From Salipiger sp. H15 (GTDB lineage Bacteria > Pseudomonadota > Alphaproteobacteria > Rhodobacterales > Rhodobacteraceae): a stretch of DNA of 64,000 nucleotides. The DNA lies in contig NZ_CP123384.1 in assembly GCF_040409955.1 (NCBI RefSeq), forward strand, positions 434,001 through 498,000, written 5' to 3'. Positions 40,147 to 47,539 of this stretch are shown in pieces. Each line of letters starts with the position of its first letter. The first letter of the stretch is position 1. Under the pieces are notes generated by a model. It saw nothing but the letters and a program-made list of their open reading frames with translations, was not told the origin of the DNA and did not search any database. The position numbers and the translations under genes are program-made.

Positions 40147-41721
40147 TCAACACGGGACCATGGTGAAGCCGGCGGCGTCCGTCACGGCCTCCTCCACGCC
40201 GAGCAACGCTCCGAACCGTGCCTCGATCACCGCCGAAACGCCGTGCGGAGCGGCCTCGTCGGGCCTCAGGGCGATCTTCCGGATGAGCTCACCGAGGAAC
40301 GCGTGGGCCTGCTCGACGAGCTCCTCGTCACCGAGCAGCAGCTCCATCTGCGCGACGGCCCGCTCGTAGAGCAGCCGCGCATCCGGCTGATCGGCGTGCT
40401 GCAAGGTGATGAGGCGCTTTGCGCCTTCGATGCGTGCCGCGATGTCCGCGATCTCCGCCTCGACCTCGTTGGCCCGCGCCTTGAAGGTGGCGAAGGGCGC
40501 GCCGTCCTCGATGGCCTGGAAGATGCGCGCGCGCTTGGTTTCAGCCTCCTTGAGCGCCGCCGACAGGCGCTTCACGTCGGCTTCCGGGTTCGCCTTGGCG
40601 AGCTTGCGCCGTTCGGCTTCGAGCGCCTCGCCGAACTGACGGGCCAACTCGTCCGAGAGCATCACCTCCTTCAGCCTCGCGAAGACGCGCGCCTCGATTC
40701 GCTTGCGCGAGATCGTGCGAGTGTTGGTGCAGACGCCGCCCTTCAGCGCCTCGCGGCACCGGTAACTCGTTCTGTTGTGCTTGACGTAGCGGTTGCCGCA
40801 GCAACCGCAGACCAGAAGCCCCGACAGAAGATAGCGCGTCCGCCGCGTCTCGACGGCGTTTTGCACCGGCTTGCGCCCGGCGCGCTGCGCCTGGACGCGC
40901 TCCCAGAGGTCCTGCGGGACGATCCGCAGCTCCGGGATGTCCGTCTCGGTGTAGTCTTCGGGCGAGCTGATGATCTTCCGCTGGCCCGTCTCCGGATTGT
41001 ACCTGCGCCTGTTTCTGCAAATGCTCGCGATGCCGATCTAGATCCGGTTGTGCAGAATGCCTTCCTGGCGGGCCGGGTTGCCCCGGATTGTCGAGCCATC
41101 CCAGCTGCCGCCGCGCGGCGCCGGGATGCGATCGGCATTCAGGCCTTTTGCGATCTGCAGCGCCGAGCGTCCCTCAGCGTATTCCGTGAAGATGCGGCGC
41201 ACGATCTCCGCCTCCTCGGGTACGATCTCGCGGTTGAGCCCTTCCTCGACGGAGACCTTGCGATAGCCGTAGGTGCTGGTGTGCAGACGCCTGCGGCCCA
41301 CGGCGCTCTTCATGCCCCGGCGCGTGTGCTCCCCATTTGCCTCGCTCTGCTGCTGGGCGGCAAAGCCGATCAGCATTGTGGTGAAGAAGTTCTGCTCGCC
41401 CTCGGTCACCGAATGCAGCTTCACGTCCCGGAAGGCCATGAGTTCGAACTGGGTGAGCGCGTCGCTGACCTTCCGGTTGAGCCGGTCGAGCGCCTCGACG
41501 AGCACGATGTCGATCCGGTCAGCGTAGATGGCGTCCTTCATCTTCTGGAAGCCGGGACGGCGGGTGTTGCGGCCGGTCTTCTGGCTGTCCGTGAAGACCT
41601 CCACGACCTGCCAGCCCTGCCTTTCGGCGTGCTTGCGGCACATGGCGACCTGGTCCTCGATCGAGGTGGCCTTCTGCAGGTCGGAGCTGAAGCGGGCATA
41701 TATCGCTGCACGTTTGATCAT
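40147..41721 (-). pseudogene. large serine recombinase interrupted by an in-frame amber codon
   Basis: On the minus strand 525 codons stay in one frame except for a single TAG at 41040-41038. Upstream is a resolvase catalytic domain (AAIYARFSSDLQ with the Ser nucleophile at residue 12 or 13; EALDRLNRK) and the start of the 'recombinase' domain, ending GILHNRI-stop. Downstream the frame continues with IPELRIVPQDLWERVQ, then a zinc ribbon (GLLVCGCCGNRYVKH...CREALKGGVC) and a coiled coil. The stop falls where related proteins have a Tyr (GILHNRIYIG-like). So one point mutation probably inactivated the gene, or it is read through. This would be the integrase of the island. Confidence 0.85.
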
Positions 41722-41894
41722 GCGTTATTTCCTTGTTGCGCCGGGGCCGCGTCCTCGTTCGCCGGGGCGCGGAGCGACGTCAGCGCCTCCGCCCGGGCGA
41801 GCAGATGAACAAGCCCGGTGATGGCGACCGGGATGGTCTGCTGTCCGTCGTTGTCGTTGGCTGCGGTGAGCCGGATGTGTGTCGCGTTTGTCAT
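41718..41894 (-). CDS. small protein coupled to the serine recombinase
   Basis: A 58-residue frame (MTNATHIRLTAANDNDGQ...) whose stop overlaps the recombinase start by ATGA. I chose the ATG at 41894; a TTG at 41960 would add 22 residues but has weak start signals. I recognise no family. Coupling to the recombinase suggests an accessory or regulatory role in excision, which is inference. Confidence 0.55.
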   Translation of the reverse strand: MTNATHIRLTAANDNDGQQTIPVAITGLVHLLARAEALTSLRAPANEDAAPAQQGNNA

Positions 41895-41994
41895 CGCCTG
41901 TGCGTCCTCGATTGCCTCTTGCCCATCACGGGCGAGGAGGAAATGAATCCGTCGAGGCAAACGAAAACGGATTTGCGAAAATTGTTGCGCGAGG

Positions 41995-42025
41995 GGCCCG
42001 CCCCGGTACCGAGCCGGGGCGGGCC
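41995..42025. terminator. strong 12-bp hairpin between island genes
   Basis: GGCCCGCCCCGG / CCGGGGCGGGCC with a 7-base loop, just after the stop of the 42031-42456 gene on the minus strand. There is no T run. It is a possible terminator separating the two minus-strand units. Confidence 0.5.
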
Positions 42026-42030
42026 TGCCC

Positions 42031-42456
42031 TCAGCGGGCGTCCGCGCTGCGGAACTGCAGCGCGAGCACTTCGGCCCGGCGCAGCGCCGCGATGCGGTCG
42101 AGGTGCTCCTTCAGCGCGAAGATGCAGCGCCGGTGCTGCGACAGCTGCAGCCCTTCCGGGGTGTAGTCGCGGTGCCAGTCCGGCTCGCCAAACTCCTTTT
42201 CCTCGAGCGCCAGGAAGGTCCGCTCTTCGATCTGCTCGTTGAGCGCCTCCAGAACCGTCCCGAAGAGCCCGCGGTCGCGCGGCTCGAAGATGCGCTCCGA
42301 CGCGATGCGCCCGGCCAGCTCGTCCATGCGCCGCGCGTCCGCCTCAGGCATGAACTCCTGCGCAGCGTGCAGGCACTCAATGGCTGGCGCGCAGCACCGC
42401 AGCGCCTGGAAGATCTCGGACAGGAGCGGATCGAAATCGAGGTTCGTCTCAGACAT
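42031..42456 (-). CDS. helical hypothetical protein coupled to the PemK-like gene
   Basis: A 141-residue, mostly helical and acidic protein (MSETNLDFDPLLSEIFQALR...). The start follows GGAGG at ideal spacing and overlaps the end of the PemK-like gene by eight bases, so the two are translationally coupled. I recognise no DNA-binding motif or family. Its position makes it a candidate partner of the PemK-like protein, but toxin-antitoxin pairing is only an inference. Confidence 0.6.
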   Translation of the reverse strand: MSETNLDFDPLLSEIFQALRCCAPAIECLHAAQEFMPEADARRMDELAGRIASERIFEPRDRGLFGTVLEALNEQIEERTFLALEEKEFGEPDWHRDYTPEGLQLSQHRRCIFALKEHLDRIAALRRAEVLALQFRSADAR

Positions 42457-42988
42457 GACGGACCTCCTCCCCCGCGATGCAGCCATTCTTGGTGCGTTGG
42501 ACGACGATGTGCCGCGACGGCGTCTTGCACCGACCGCGCAGGCGCTCACGCGTCATGTCGCGCTCGACCGCAAGGCGCTGCCGAATGCGGGTCATCTCCG
42601 CGAGCGACCAGCCGGTCAGCCGTCCGAGGATGGCCGTCTCGGCCCGATCGCTCACGTCGAAGCCCGCGTGATGAATCGAAACGGTGATGCGGCGGGATGC
42701 GTCGAAGTAGGTCGGCGCATGCAGCGAGGCGGCGCCAAGCGCAGCCTCCCCACGCACGGCGATGACGTGATCGCGGCGCGGCTTCGTCGGGCGCTGCGAC
42801 GAGCCGAACGCGAGGGTCACGCTGCGCATGTCCGCAAGGTCCTCGACGCCCAGCACGAGCGAGGGGCGGACCTTGGTGAGCGCAGGGGTGCCTGAGCCAG
42901 GGGGGAAGCGGAACGCGACGACGTCGCCCGCGGCGATGTTGCGCTGCCACTCCGCGAGGGTGGCAGCACTGCGCTGGTCTTGGGTCAT
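42449..42988 (-). CDS. PemK/MazF-like fold protein (putative)
   Basis: A 179-residue protein. AAGDVVAFRFPPGSGTPALT followed by KVRPSLVLGVEDL and VTLAFGSSQRPTKPRRDHV matches the beta-barrel start of PemK/MazF-type proteins (GDVV-, K-RP-LV- pattern). The C-terminal third (about residues 110-179) is an extension not found in classic MazF. The ATG at 42988 is chosen; upstream frame codons overlap the palindrome at 43034. It is expressed towards the recombinase with the next gene overlapping. MazF-type toxins cleave RNA; activity here is unproven. Confidence 0.55.
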   Translation of the reverse strand: MTQDQRSAATLAEWQRNIAAGDVVAFRFPPGSGTPALTKVRPSLVLGVEDLADMRSVTLAFGSSQRPTKPRRDHVIAVRGEAALGAASLHAPTYFDASRRITVSIHHAGFDVSDRAETAILGRLTGWSLAEMTRIRQRLAVERDMTRERLRGRCKTPSRHIVVQRTKNGCIAGEEVRHV

Positions 42989-43033
42989 ATGTGATCTTTC
43001 GGTTGAGACCGCGCAGCCCGAGCCCCGGACGCG

Positions 43034-43087
43034 GGTGATCTCTTGAAGCTGCGCGGCACAGGCCGCGCGCAGCTTCAGGAGATCACC
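43034..43087. repeat. 54-bp palindrome with 22-bp arms
   Basis: Arms at 43034-43055 and 43066-43087 match in 21 of 22 positions around a 10-base loop (outer part GGTGATCTC / GAGATCACC, inner part GAAGCTGCGCG / CGCGCAGCTTC). It lies 46 bases before the PemK-like ATG and between that gene and the divergent MobV-type relaxase gene. Confidence 0.9.
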
Positions 43088-43358
43088 CCGAGGACAGGGC
43101 CTTCCTTGCAGGAGGGGGTTCGGGGGAGGCACGCAGTCACCTCCCCCCGGAGCCGGGAGGTCCCGGAGGCGTGCGGAACGGCCTCCGGGTCCGTCGGAAG
43201 ACGCCAGGGGGTGCAGGGGGAGTGGCGAACGACGACCCTGCCGCCCTCCGCGCAGGAGCGCCCGCTGCGCAGGCGGGCCGCGGCAGCGCGGGGTTCGGGG
43301 CGGCGCCCCGGCGAACGGCAGGGGGAGCCAAATCCGCCAGGATTTTGCGCCCCCTGTT

Positions 43359-43368
43359 TAGTGAGTAA
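43359..43368 (+). other. candidate nic-like site upstream of the MobV-type gene
   Basis: TAGTGAGTAA resembles the TAGTGTGTTA nick region I recall for pMV158-type MobV origins in 8 of 10 positions. A small inverted repeat (AAATCC-gcca-GGATTTT) lies just upstream at 43330-43346. The gap 42989-43475 has no gene but many GC-rich hairpins. An oriT here is an inference from position and short similarity. Confidence 0.3.
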
Positions 43369-43475
43369 CCCCCGCCGCACCCCGGGAGCGCGCCGCAGGC
43401 CCTTTGGGGCCAAATTTCTTCATCCGGATTTCCCCAAGGGACCCATTTCCCCTCCGCCGGAACGGAGGGCGGGAC

Positions 43476-44711
43476 TTGGCAGAGACATTCAGGATCGTGA
43501 TGCGCATGAAGGGGCTGTGGCCGAAGGATCTCGGCGGCTTCGAGGGACACCGGCTTCGCAAGGGTGGCGATCTCGGCCACGTCGACAGCTCCCGCTCGGG
43601 TCTCAACCGCAGACTCATCGGGGACGAAGACTGGGCCAGGCAGGTTCAGGCCGAAGTGCTGGACATGGCACAGGAGAACTTTGCGGATGAACTCGAGAGC
43701 CTGAAGCGCCGGCGGCGGAAGGCGCAGATGCTGGCCCGGCTGACCGAGGGCCCGAAGGACCCCTGGCGGGCCACGCGGCACGGGCCGATGCGCGAGATCA
43801 TCCTGACCGCGAACCGGAAGTGGTTCGGGCAGGAGGATGAGGCGGAGAGTGCACATGCGGGCGGCCCTGAACCCGAGGTCGGCACTGAGCGGATGAGGGA
43901 GTTCGAGGGGCGCGCCATCGCGTGGCTGCGCAAGGAGTTCGGAGAGGACGTCGTGCACGCCAGGGCCGACCTCGACGAAGCCGCCTACCACATTCACGCG
44001 GTGATCCTGCCGCGCGCGATTGCGCAGGACGGCAGGCGCGTGCTGCAACCCTCGAAGTTCGCGGTCATCCGCGACTACGAAGAAGGCCAGGACAGCGTCG
44101 GGGAGTGGTTCGCCGAGCTCGGCCTGCAGCGCGGCGAGCGCCGGGCAAAGCGCACGCGAGACGCGCTCGAGCACAACTCCTTGCTGCGGAACGATCAGGG
44201 CAAGGGCGCGCGGACCGCCGAAGACCCCGTGCCCATCCCGAAGAAGCGACGCCATGTCAGCCCGCGGGATTGGCGGCGCGCGCAGGAGCTCAAGCTCGCT
44301 GAACGCGACAAAACCTTGGTGACGCAGGAGCGGAAGCTGGCACGCGACAAGAAGGCGGTTCAGGCCATCGTGCAGGTCGTTCAGGCCGTCGCGGAGGGTG
44401 ATATCTCGGCAACCGAGCCACGCGACAAGGACACGCCGTCCGGAAACCTGGCACGCCAGATCTTTGGCAGGGCCTTCGCGCGGCTCAAGGACCAGGCGAA
44501 GCAGGACGCCGAGGCACGGGTCGCCAAGGCACACGCCGAGATCGTGAAAGCGGATGAGGTGATCGTCCGTATCGCGCAGCTTCTCCCCGCCGCCGCCCGC
44601 AACCAGATCGCCGCGGCGCGACCCATGCTCTCCGCGCGCATCACCGGCCTCGCAAGGTGGCTGCGCAAGACCTCGCCAGGGCGGCCCGAGCCGGGCGAAG
44701 ACACCCCGTGA
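43476..44711 (+). CDS. MobV/Pre-type relaxase (plasmid mobilisation protein)
   Basis: A 411-residue protein. The N-terminal AETFRIVMRMKGLWPKDLGG and GHVDSSRSGLNRRL (His35, Asn44) resemble motif I of MobV relaxases. DLDEAAYHIHAVILP (His172, His174) is the metal-binding HxDE--PHxH-type motif III, with Tyr in place of the usual Pro and Asp instead of the first His. The C-terminal half is a long charged coiled coil. I selected the TTG at 43476, with GGAGGG seven or eight bases upstream, over a frame open from 43404. It would nick and pilot one DNA strand for conjugative mobilisation of the island. Confidence 0.75.
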   Translation: MAETFRIVMRMKGLWPKDLGGFEGHRLRKGGDLGHVDSSRSGLNRRLIGDEDWARQVQAEVLDMAQENFADELESLKRRRRKAQMLARLTEGPKDPWRATRHGPMREIILTANRKWFGQEDEAESAHAGGPEPEVGTERMREFEGRAIAWLRKEFGEDVVHARADLDEAAYHIHAVILPRAIAQDGRRVLQPSKFAVIRDYEEGQDSVGEWFAELGLQRGERRAKRTRDALEHNSLLRNDQGKGARTAEDPVPIPKKRRHVSPRDWRRAQELKLAERDKTLVTQERKLARDKKAVQAIVQVVQAVAEGDISATEPRDKDTPSGNLARQIFGRAFARLKDQAKQDAEARVAKAHAEIVKADEVIVRIAQLLPAAARNQIAAARPMLSARITGLARWLRKTSPGRPEPGEDTP

Positions 44712-44831
44712 AGGACACGCAGGAAATTTTCTTTGCGCCTCCAAAAACGACACGATGTCAGAGTCAGCCACGGAGTGACCGCGGTCGCGTCAACGAGTTC
44801 AAGGCGCTCAATCTTTGGTAAGGAGACCATT

Positions 44832-45170
44832 GTGAAGAAGAACCAGAAGAGAGTCCTGCAGACAGTCATGGACGATATCGAGCGGGGCGACAGCGAACGC
44901 GCAATCGAGGCGGTACTCCGGGAGAAGATGGGTAGGTTCATCGAGGGGGCCGCCGCGAACGAGGCGTTCGTAGCCGAGTTCTTCTTCCTCGTCGAACGCC
45001 TGGCATCGAAGTCCCTCGCCAAGCGGATCGCGACACACCCGGCACGCCCCGACGCGGTTGATGATCTGCACGAGCAGGCCGAGGCCAATCGGGTGGCGCC
45101 AGACCAGCCTGAGACCGGCGGGGCGTGGAGGAAGCCTGATGCAGCCAAACGCGGCAAGGCCTCCGAGTGA
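44832..45170 (+). CDS. hypothetical protein downstream of the relaxase
   Basis: A 112-residue protein (VKKNQKRVLQTVMDDIERGD...) starting at a GTG with AAGGAG at good spacing. The sequence is helical and charged, with a polar C-terminal tail. I recognise no family. It lies 120 bases after the MobV-type gene on the same strand and ends at a strong terminator, so both are probably one transcript. Confidence 0.6.
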   Translation: MKKNQKRVLQTVMDDIERGDSERAIEAVLREKMGRFIEGAAANEAFVAEFFFLVERLASKSLAKRIATHPARPDAVDDLHEQAEANRVAPDQPETGGAWRKPDAAKRGKASE

Positions 45171-45192
45171 TCGCAGGCGATGAGCACAGATC

Positions 45193-45224
45193 AAAGGGCG
45201 CGGAGTACCGCGCCCTTTCTTTAT
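45193..45224 (+). terminator. Rho-independent terminator of the relaxase operon
   Basis: AAAGGGCGCGG-AGTA-CCGCGCCCTTT, an 11-bp perfect stem followed by CTTTATT, 22 bases after the hypothetical gene. Confidence 0.9.
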
Positions 45225-45319
45225 TGGGAGCTGTGACATTCAATGCGGGCAGCGGGACGTCCCTACGCCGAGTCTCCTAAGGCGTGGCAACCGAATAGGC
45301 GCGGAGTACCGCGCCCCCC
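45196..45319. repeat. hairpin core present twice
   Basis: GGCGCGGAGTACCGCGCC occurs in the terminator at 45197-45214 and again about 100 bases on, at 45299-45316, where it lacks a T run. The rest of 45171-45502 shows an 8-bp inverted repeat TGTATTCG / CGAATACA near 45400-45440 and no gene. Confidence 0.7.
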
Positions 45320-45502
45320 GAATCCTGCCGCCCAGACAGAGTGCGGCGATCAGCCTCTCCGTACTCAGACTTGCCCTTGCCGGACCTCGCGGTTGCTGCA
45401 GATGTATTCGGCTGCGGCTTCGCGTAGTCGAATACAGAAGTGAAACTTCTTTGAGATCGTGTTAGGGTTTCAAGGTGGTGAGCTTTTTGTGGAGGCAGGA
45501 AG

Positions 45503-46378
45503 ATGACGACGCTGAGATCCATGCTGATCTATTTTGTGCTGAGCGCATCTGTGCTCTTCCCGACGATTTCGCATGCTGATTTCTGGAGTAAGGCACGGAG
45601 GGTTGTTGATCCCGGCGGTGCGATTATTCAGGACATAATTGAGGGGAAGAAGCCGGACGAGGCGGTCAAAGATACAGCGGACGTAATTGTCGAAACGCAC
45701 AAGGACGCTGTCGAGGCGGTCGTCGAAACGGGAGGTAAGATCGACGCGGCAACGGTTGAATTCGTAAGGCAGAATATTGGCGATGACTTCGCAAACGCAC
45801 TAAGTATCGCTCAAATGCCTGACGCAATCGGCCGCGCCCTGACTATTACGGTCACGCAGCAAGCAAGCGACGTGGTTCTTGGTAACAAGAGCTTGGGCGA
45901 GACGTTTCAGGAGGCCGTCGGTATACCATTGGCCGCCGCGTTGAGGCAGGCACATGACGCGCTATCTCCGAGAGCCAAGCCACTGCCCGACGACATCAAG
46001 ACAGCTCTATATGCTGGGTTTTCTCATGAGTTGGTGGACCGTGCTCGGTACGTCGAGACTGACGTCGAGGGCAATCTGCCCGCGATAATAAATACGCTGA
46101 AGACAAAAATTGGCGAGACAGATGGCACAAATCATGCTGTTACGGTTGATGATATCATTGCTTTCGAAACGGTCCCGTCAGTACTCGACATTGGATTCTG
46201 GGCCCATGAACTAATTCATGTCCGGCAGTATCGGGATTGGGGGATAGATAAATTTGCTGCACAGTACGCTACGAACTATAAGTCCGTTGAGAATGAAGCA
46301 GAAGCTGGTTCGGCGGTATTTATTGATGCCTTGAAGAAAGCGAGAGAGCTTGCCGAACTCCGCGAGAAGCTCAAGTAG
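45503..46378 (+). CDS. secreted protein with HExxH metallopeptidase motif (DUF4157-like)
   Basis: A 291-residue protein with a signal peptide (about residues 1-25, ending TISHA) and a predicted metal site HELIH at 235-239 within GFWAHELIHVRQYRDWGID. ENEAEAGS at about 263-270 could give the third ligand. The HELxHxxQ context and flanks resemble the DUF4157 (eCIS-core-type) putative metallopeptidases. A strong GGAGGCAGGAAG precedes the ATG. Codon use is much more AT-rich than in neighbouring core genes, pointing to transfer. Target and secretion fate are unknown. Confidence 0.8.
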   Translation: MTTLRSMLIYFVLSASVLFPTISHADFWSKARRVVDPGGAIIQDIIEGKKPDEAVKDTADVIVETHKDAVEAVVETGGKIDAATVEFVRQNIGDDFANALSIAQMPDAIGRALTITVTQQASDVVLGNKSLGETFQEAVGIPLAAALRQAHDALSPRAKPLPDDIKTALYAGFSHELVDRARYVETDVEGNLPAIINTLKTKIGETDGTNHAVTVDDIIAFETVPSVLDIGFWAHELIHVRQYRDWGIDKFAAQYATNYKSVENEAEAGSAVFIDALKKARELAELREKLK

Positions 46379-46460
46379 CTAGCTGCCATTTTTATTCGCG
46401 TGTTTGCGGAGTAGATGGAGGTGGCGCCGAGGAATTTTGGTTCTTCGGCTGATCCGCTTT

Positions 46461-46688
46461 CTAATGTTGACAGTGCCACGACAGCCATACCTTGTCGATC
46501 GCCCAGCGCTGGACCGCCCCAAGCACGCCGCGCTCACCGAGTCAGTCACGGGCGTCCAGCGTCCTGACGGCGCACTCAGCGCGTACCTGTGCCTCGAACT
46601 CGGGCGTGCCGAACTCCGCGAGGGCGGGCGAGTCACGCCCAGCTTCGAGGCGCTGCACCCGTGCCAGCATTGCCCGGACCGCCCCCAC
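46461..46688 (-). pseudogene. phage/ICE-like small gene, probably truncated by TGA
   Basis: A GTG at 46688 opens MGAVRAMLARVQRLEAGRDS...VRTLDARD, 48 residues, ending at a TGA (46544-46542). The same frame then continues LGERGVLGAVQRWAIDKVWLSW to a TAG at 46463. The layout recalls short coiled-coil proteins found next to phage terminase genes, in which the two parts would be one protein. This is a weak call based on pattern. Confidence 0.35.
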
Positions 46689-46691
46689 GCC

Positions 46692-46979
46692 TCACCCCTT
46701 CCGCAAGATGCGCAGCGCTTCGCCAAGCTCAAGGGCGCGGCGGAAGCGACGGTCAGCCTCAGCCTTCCGCTCGCGCGCGGCGTCTTCGGCCCGCTGTGCC
46801 AGCACCCGCTGTTCGGTCTGCGTCACCGTGTTGTCGGGGTCGCGGATGCTGCTCTCGCGGCGGAACCCGCGCCCTTCGATGAAGGTGACGGCGGGGTCCG
46901 GTTCCTCGAACTGTGCCCGTCGCGGCGCAGGATCGTCCCATACCCTGCCGCTCAGCCACCTGTCAGGACCGCCTCTCAT
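46692..46979 (-). CDS. coiled-coil hypothetical protein, phage/mobile-element type
   Basis: A 95-residue frame ending ELGEALRILRKG, four bases upstream of the next small gene. The N-terminal part (MRGGPDRWLSGRVW) abuts an IS21 remnant and may be a truncated or artificial start. The middle EGRGFRRESSIRDPDNTVTQ and the charged helix after it look like a genuine conserved protein, but I cannot name it. Confidence 0.4.
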   Translation of the reverse strand: MRGGPDRWLSGRVWDDPAPRRAQFEEPDPAVTFIEGRGFRRESSIRDPDNTVTQTEQRVLAQRAEDAARERKAEADRRFRRALELGEALRILRKG

Positions 46980-47028
46980 GGGCGAGGTCCGAGCATGGCG
47001 TTGAGCTCGTAGGCATCCGCACGGACTG

Positions 47029-47262
47029 CCGGATCACCTTCCGCACCGTGTTCCGCGATACCCGCAGCTCACGACAAATATGTTTGATCGACTTCTTGTC
47101 CTGAAAATACGCCCGCCGGATCTTCGCTATCGCCTCCACGACCAACATCCCACCCTGCGCTCCCCGATGACCTCGGGAGCATCATGACCATCAGTGTAAG
47201 GGGGTCATTTTTGGGCGCCGATTACCCCGCTACGGGGTCAATTTTGCATGCCGGTTCACAGG
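47029..47262 (-). mobile_element. IS21-family remnant (istA 5' end and terminal repeats)
   Basis: From an ATG at 47148 the minus strand encodes about 40 residues (MLVVEAIAKIRRAYFQDKKS, then IKHICRELRVSRNTVRKVIR) typical of IS21 IstA N-termini; homology stops near 47029. Outside it lie two tandem end-like repeats, GGGGTCATTTTTGGGCGCCG (47201-47220) and GGGGTCAATTTTGCATGCCG (47234-47253), as in IS21 termini. The other end and istB are missing, so it is a relic. Confidence 0.8.
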
Positions 47263-47539
47263 GCAGGTCCGCTTCCTGCGCGTAGCCGACATCCGGGCCG
47301 AGGACCTGGCTTGTCCGCTTCCTGCGCTTAGCTGTCAGGCGACGGAGCACATGCAGTACGCGAAGCGACTTGCCGGAAGCTCCACGCTTCAGTCGGTCCG
47401 AGTTCTCGGCCTGAAGGTCCAATTCGACGGACAAGCGGGACTACTCCCAGCCCTGTGCCAACGGGCTTAGCGATCGCCTCGCTAAGCCCGAACCCGTGCA
47501 GCAAATATCGGTTCGGCAGCGCCCCCTCTTCCGCCCGTC
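47263..47539. other. gap at the right island edge
   Basis: No supported gene. It contains an 11-bp inverted repeat (CGGGCTTAGCG / CGCTAAGCCCG, 47462-47490) and the inverted copy of the island-edge repeat. Confidence 0.4.
47501..47519. repeat. right edge repeat of the island (inverted)
   Basis: GCAAATATCGGTTCGGCAG is the inverted counterpart, with one mismatch, of the sequence at 38245-38263. It is followed by CGCCCCCTC, also similar to the GC-rich stretch next to the left copy. Core-type genes resume 20 bases later. Confidence 0.5.

Noticed and set aside
47222..47434. 70-codon minus-strand frame after the IS21 end
   Set aside because: It overlaps the terminal repeats, has no ribosome site and no recognisable motif.
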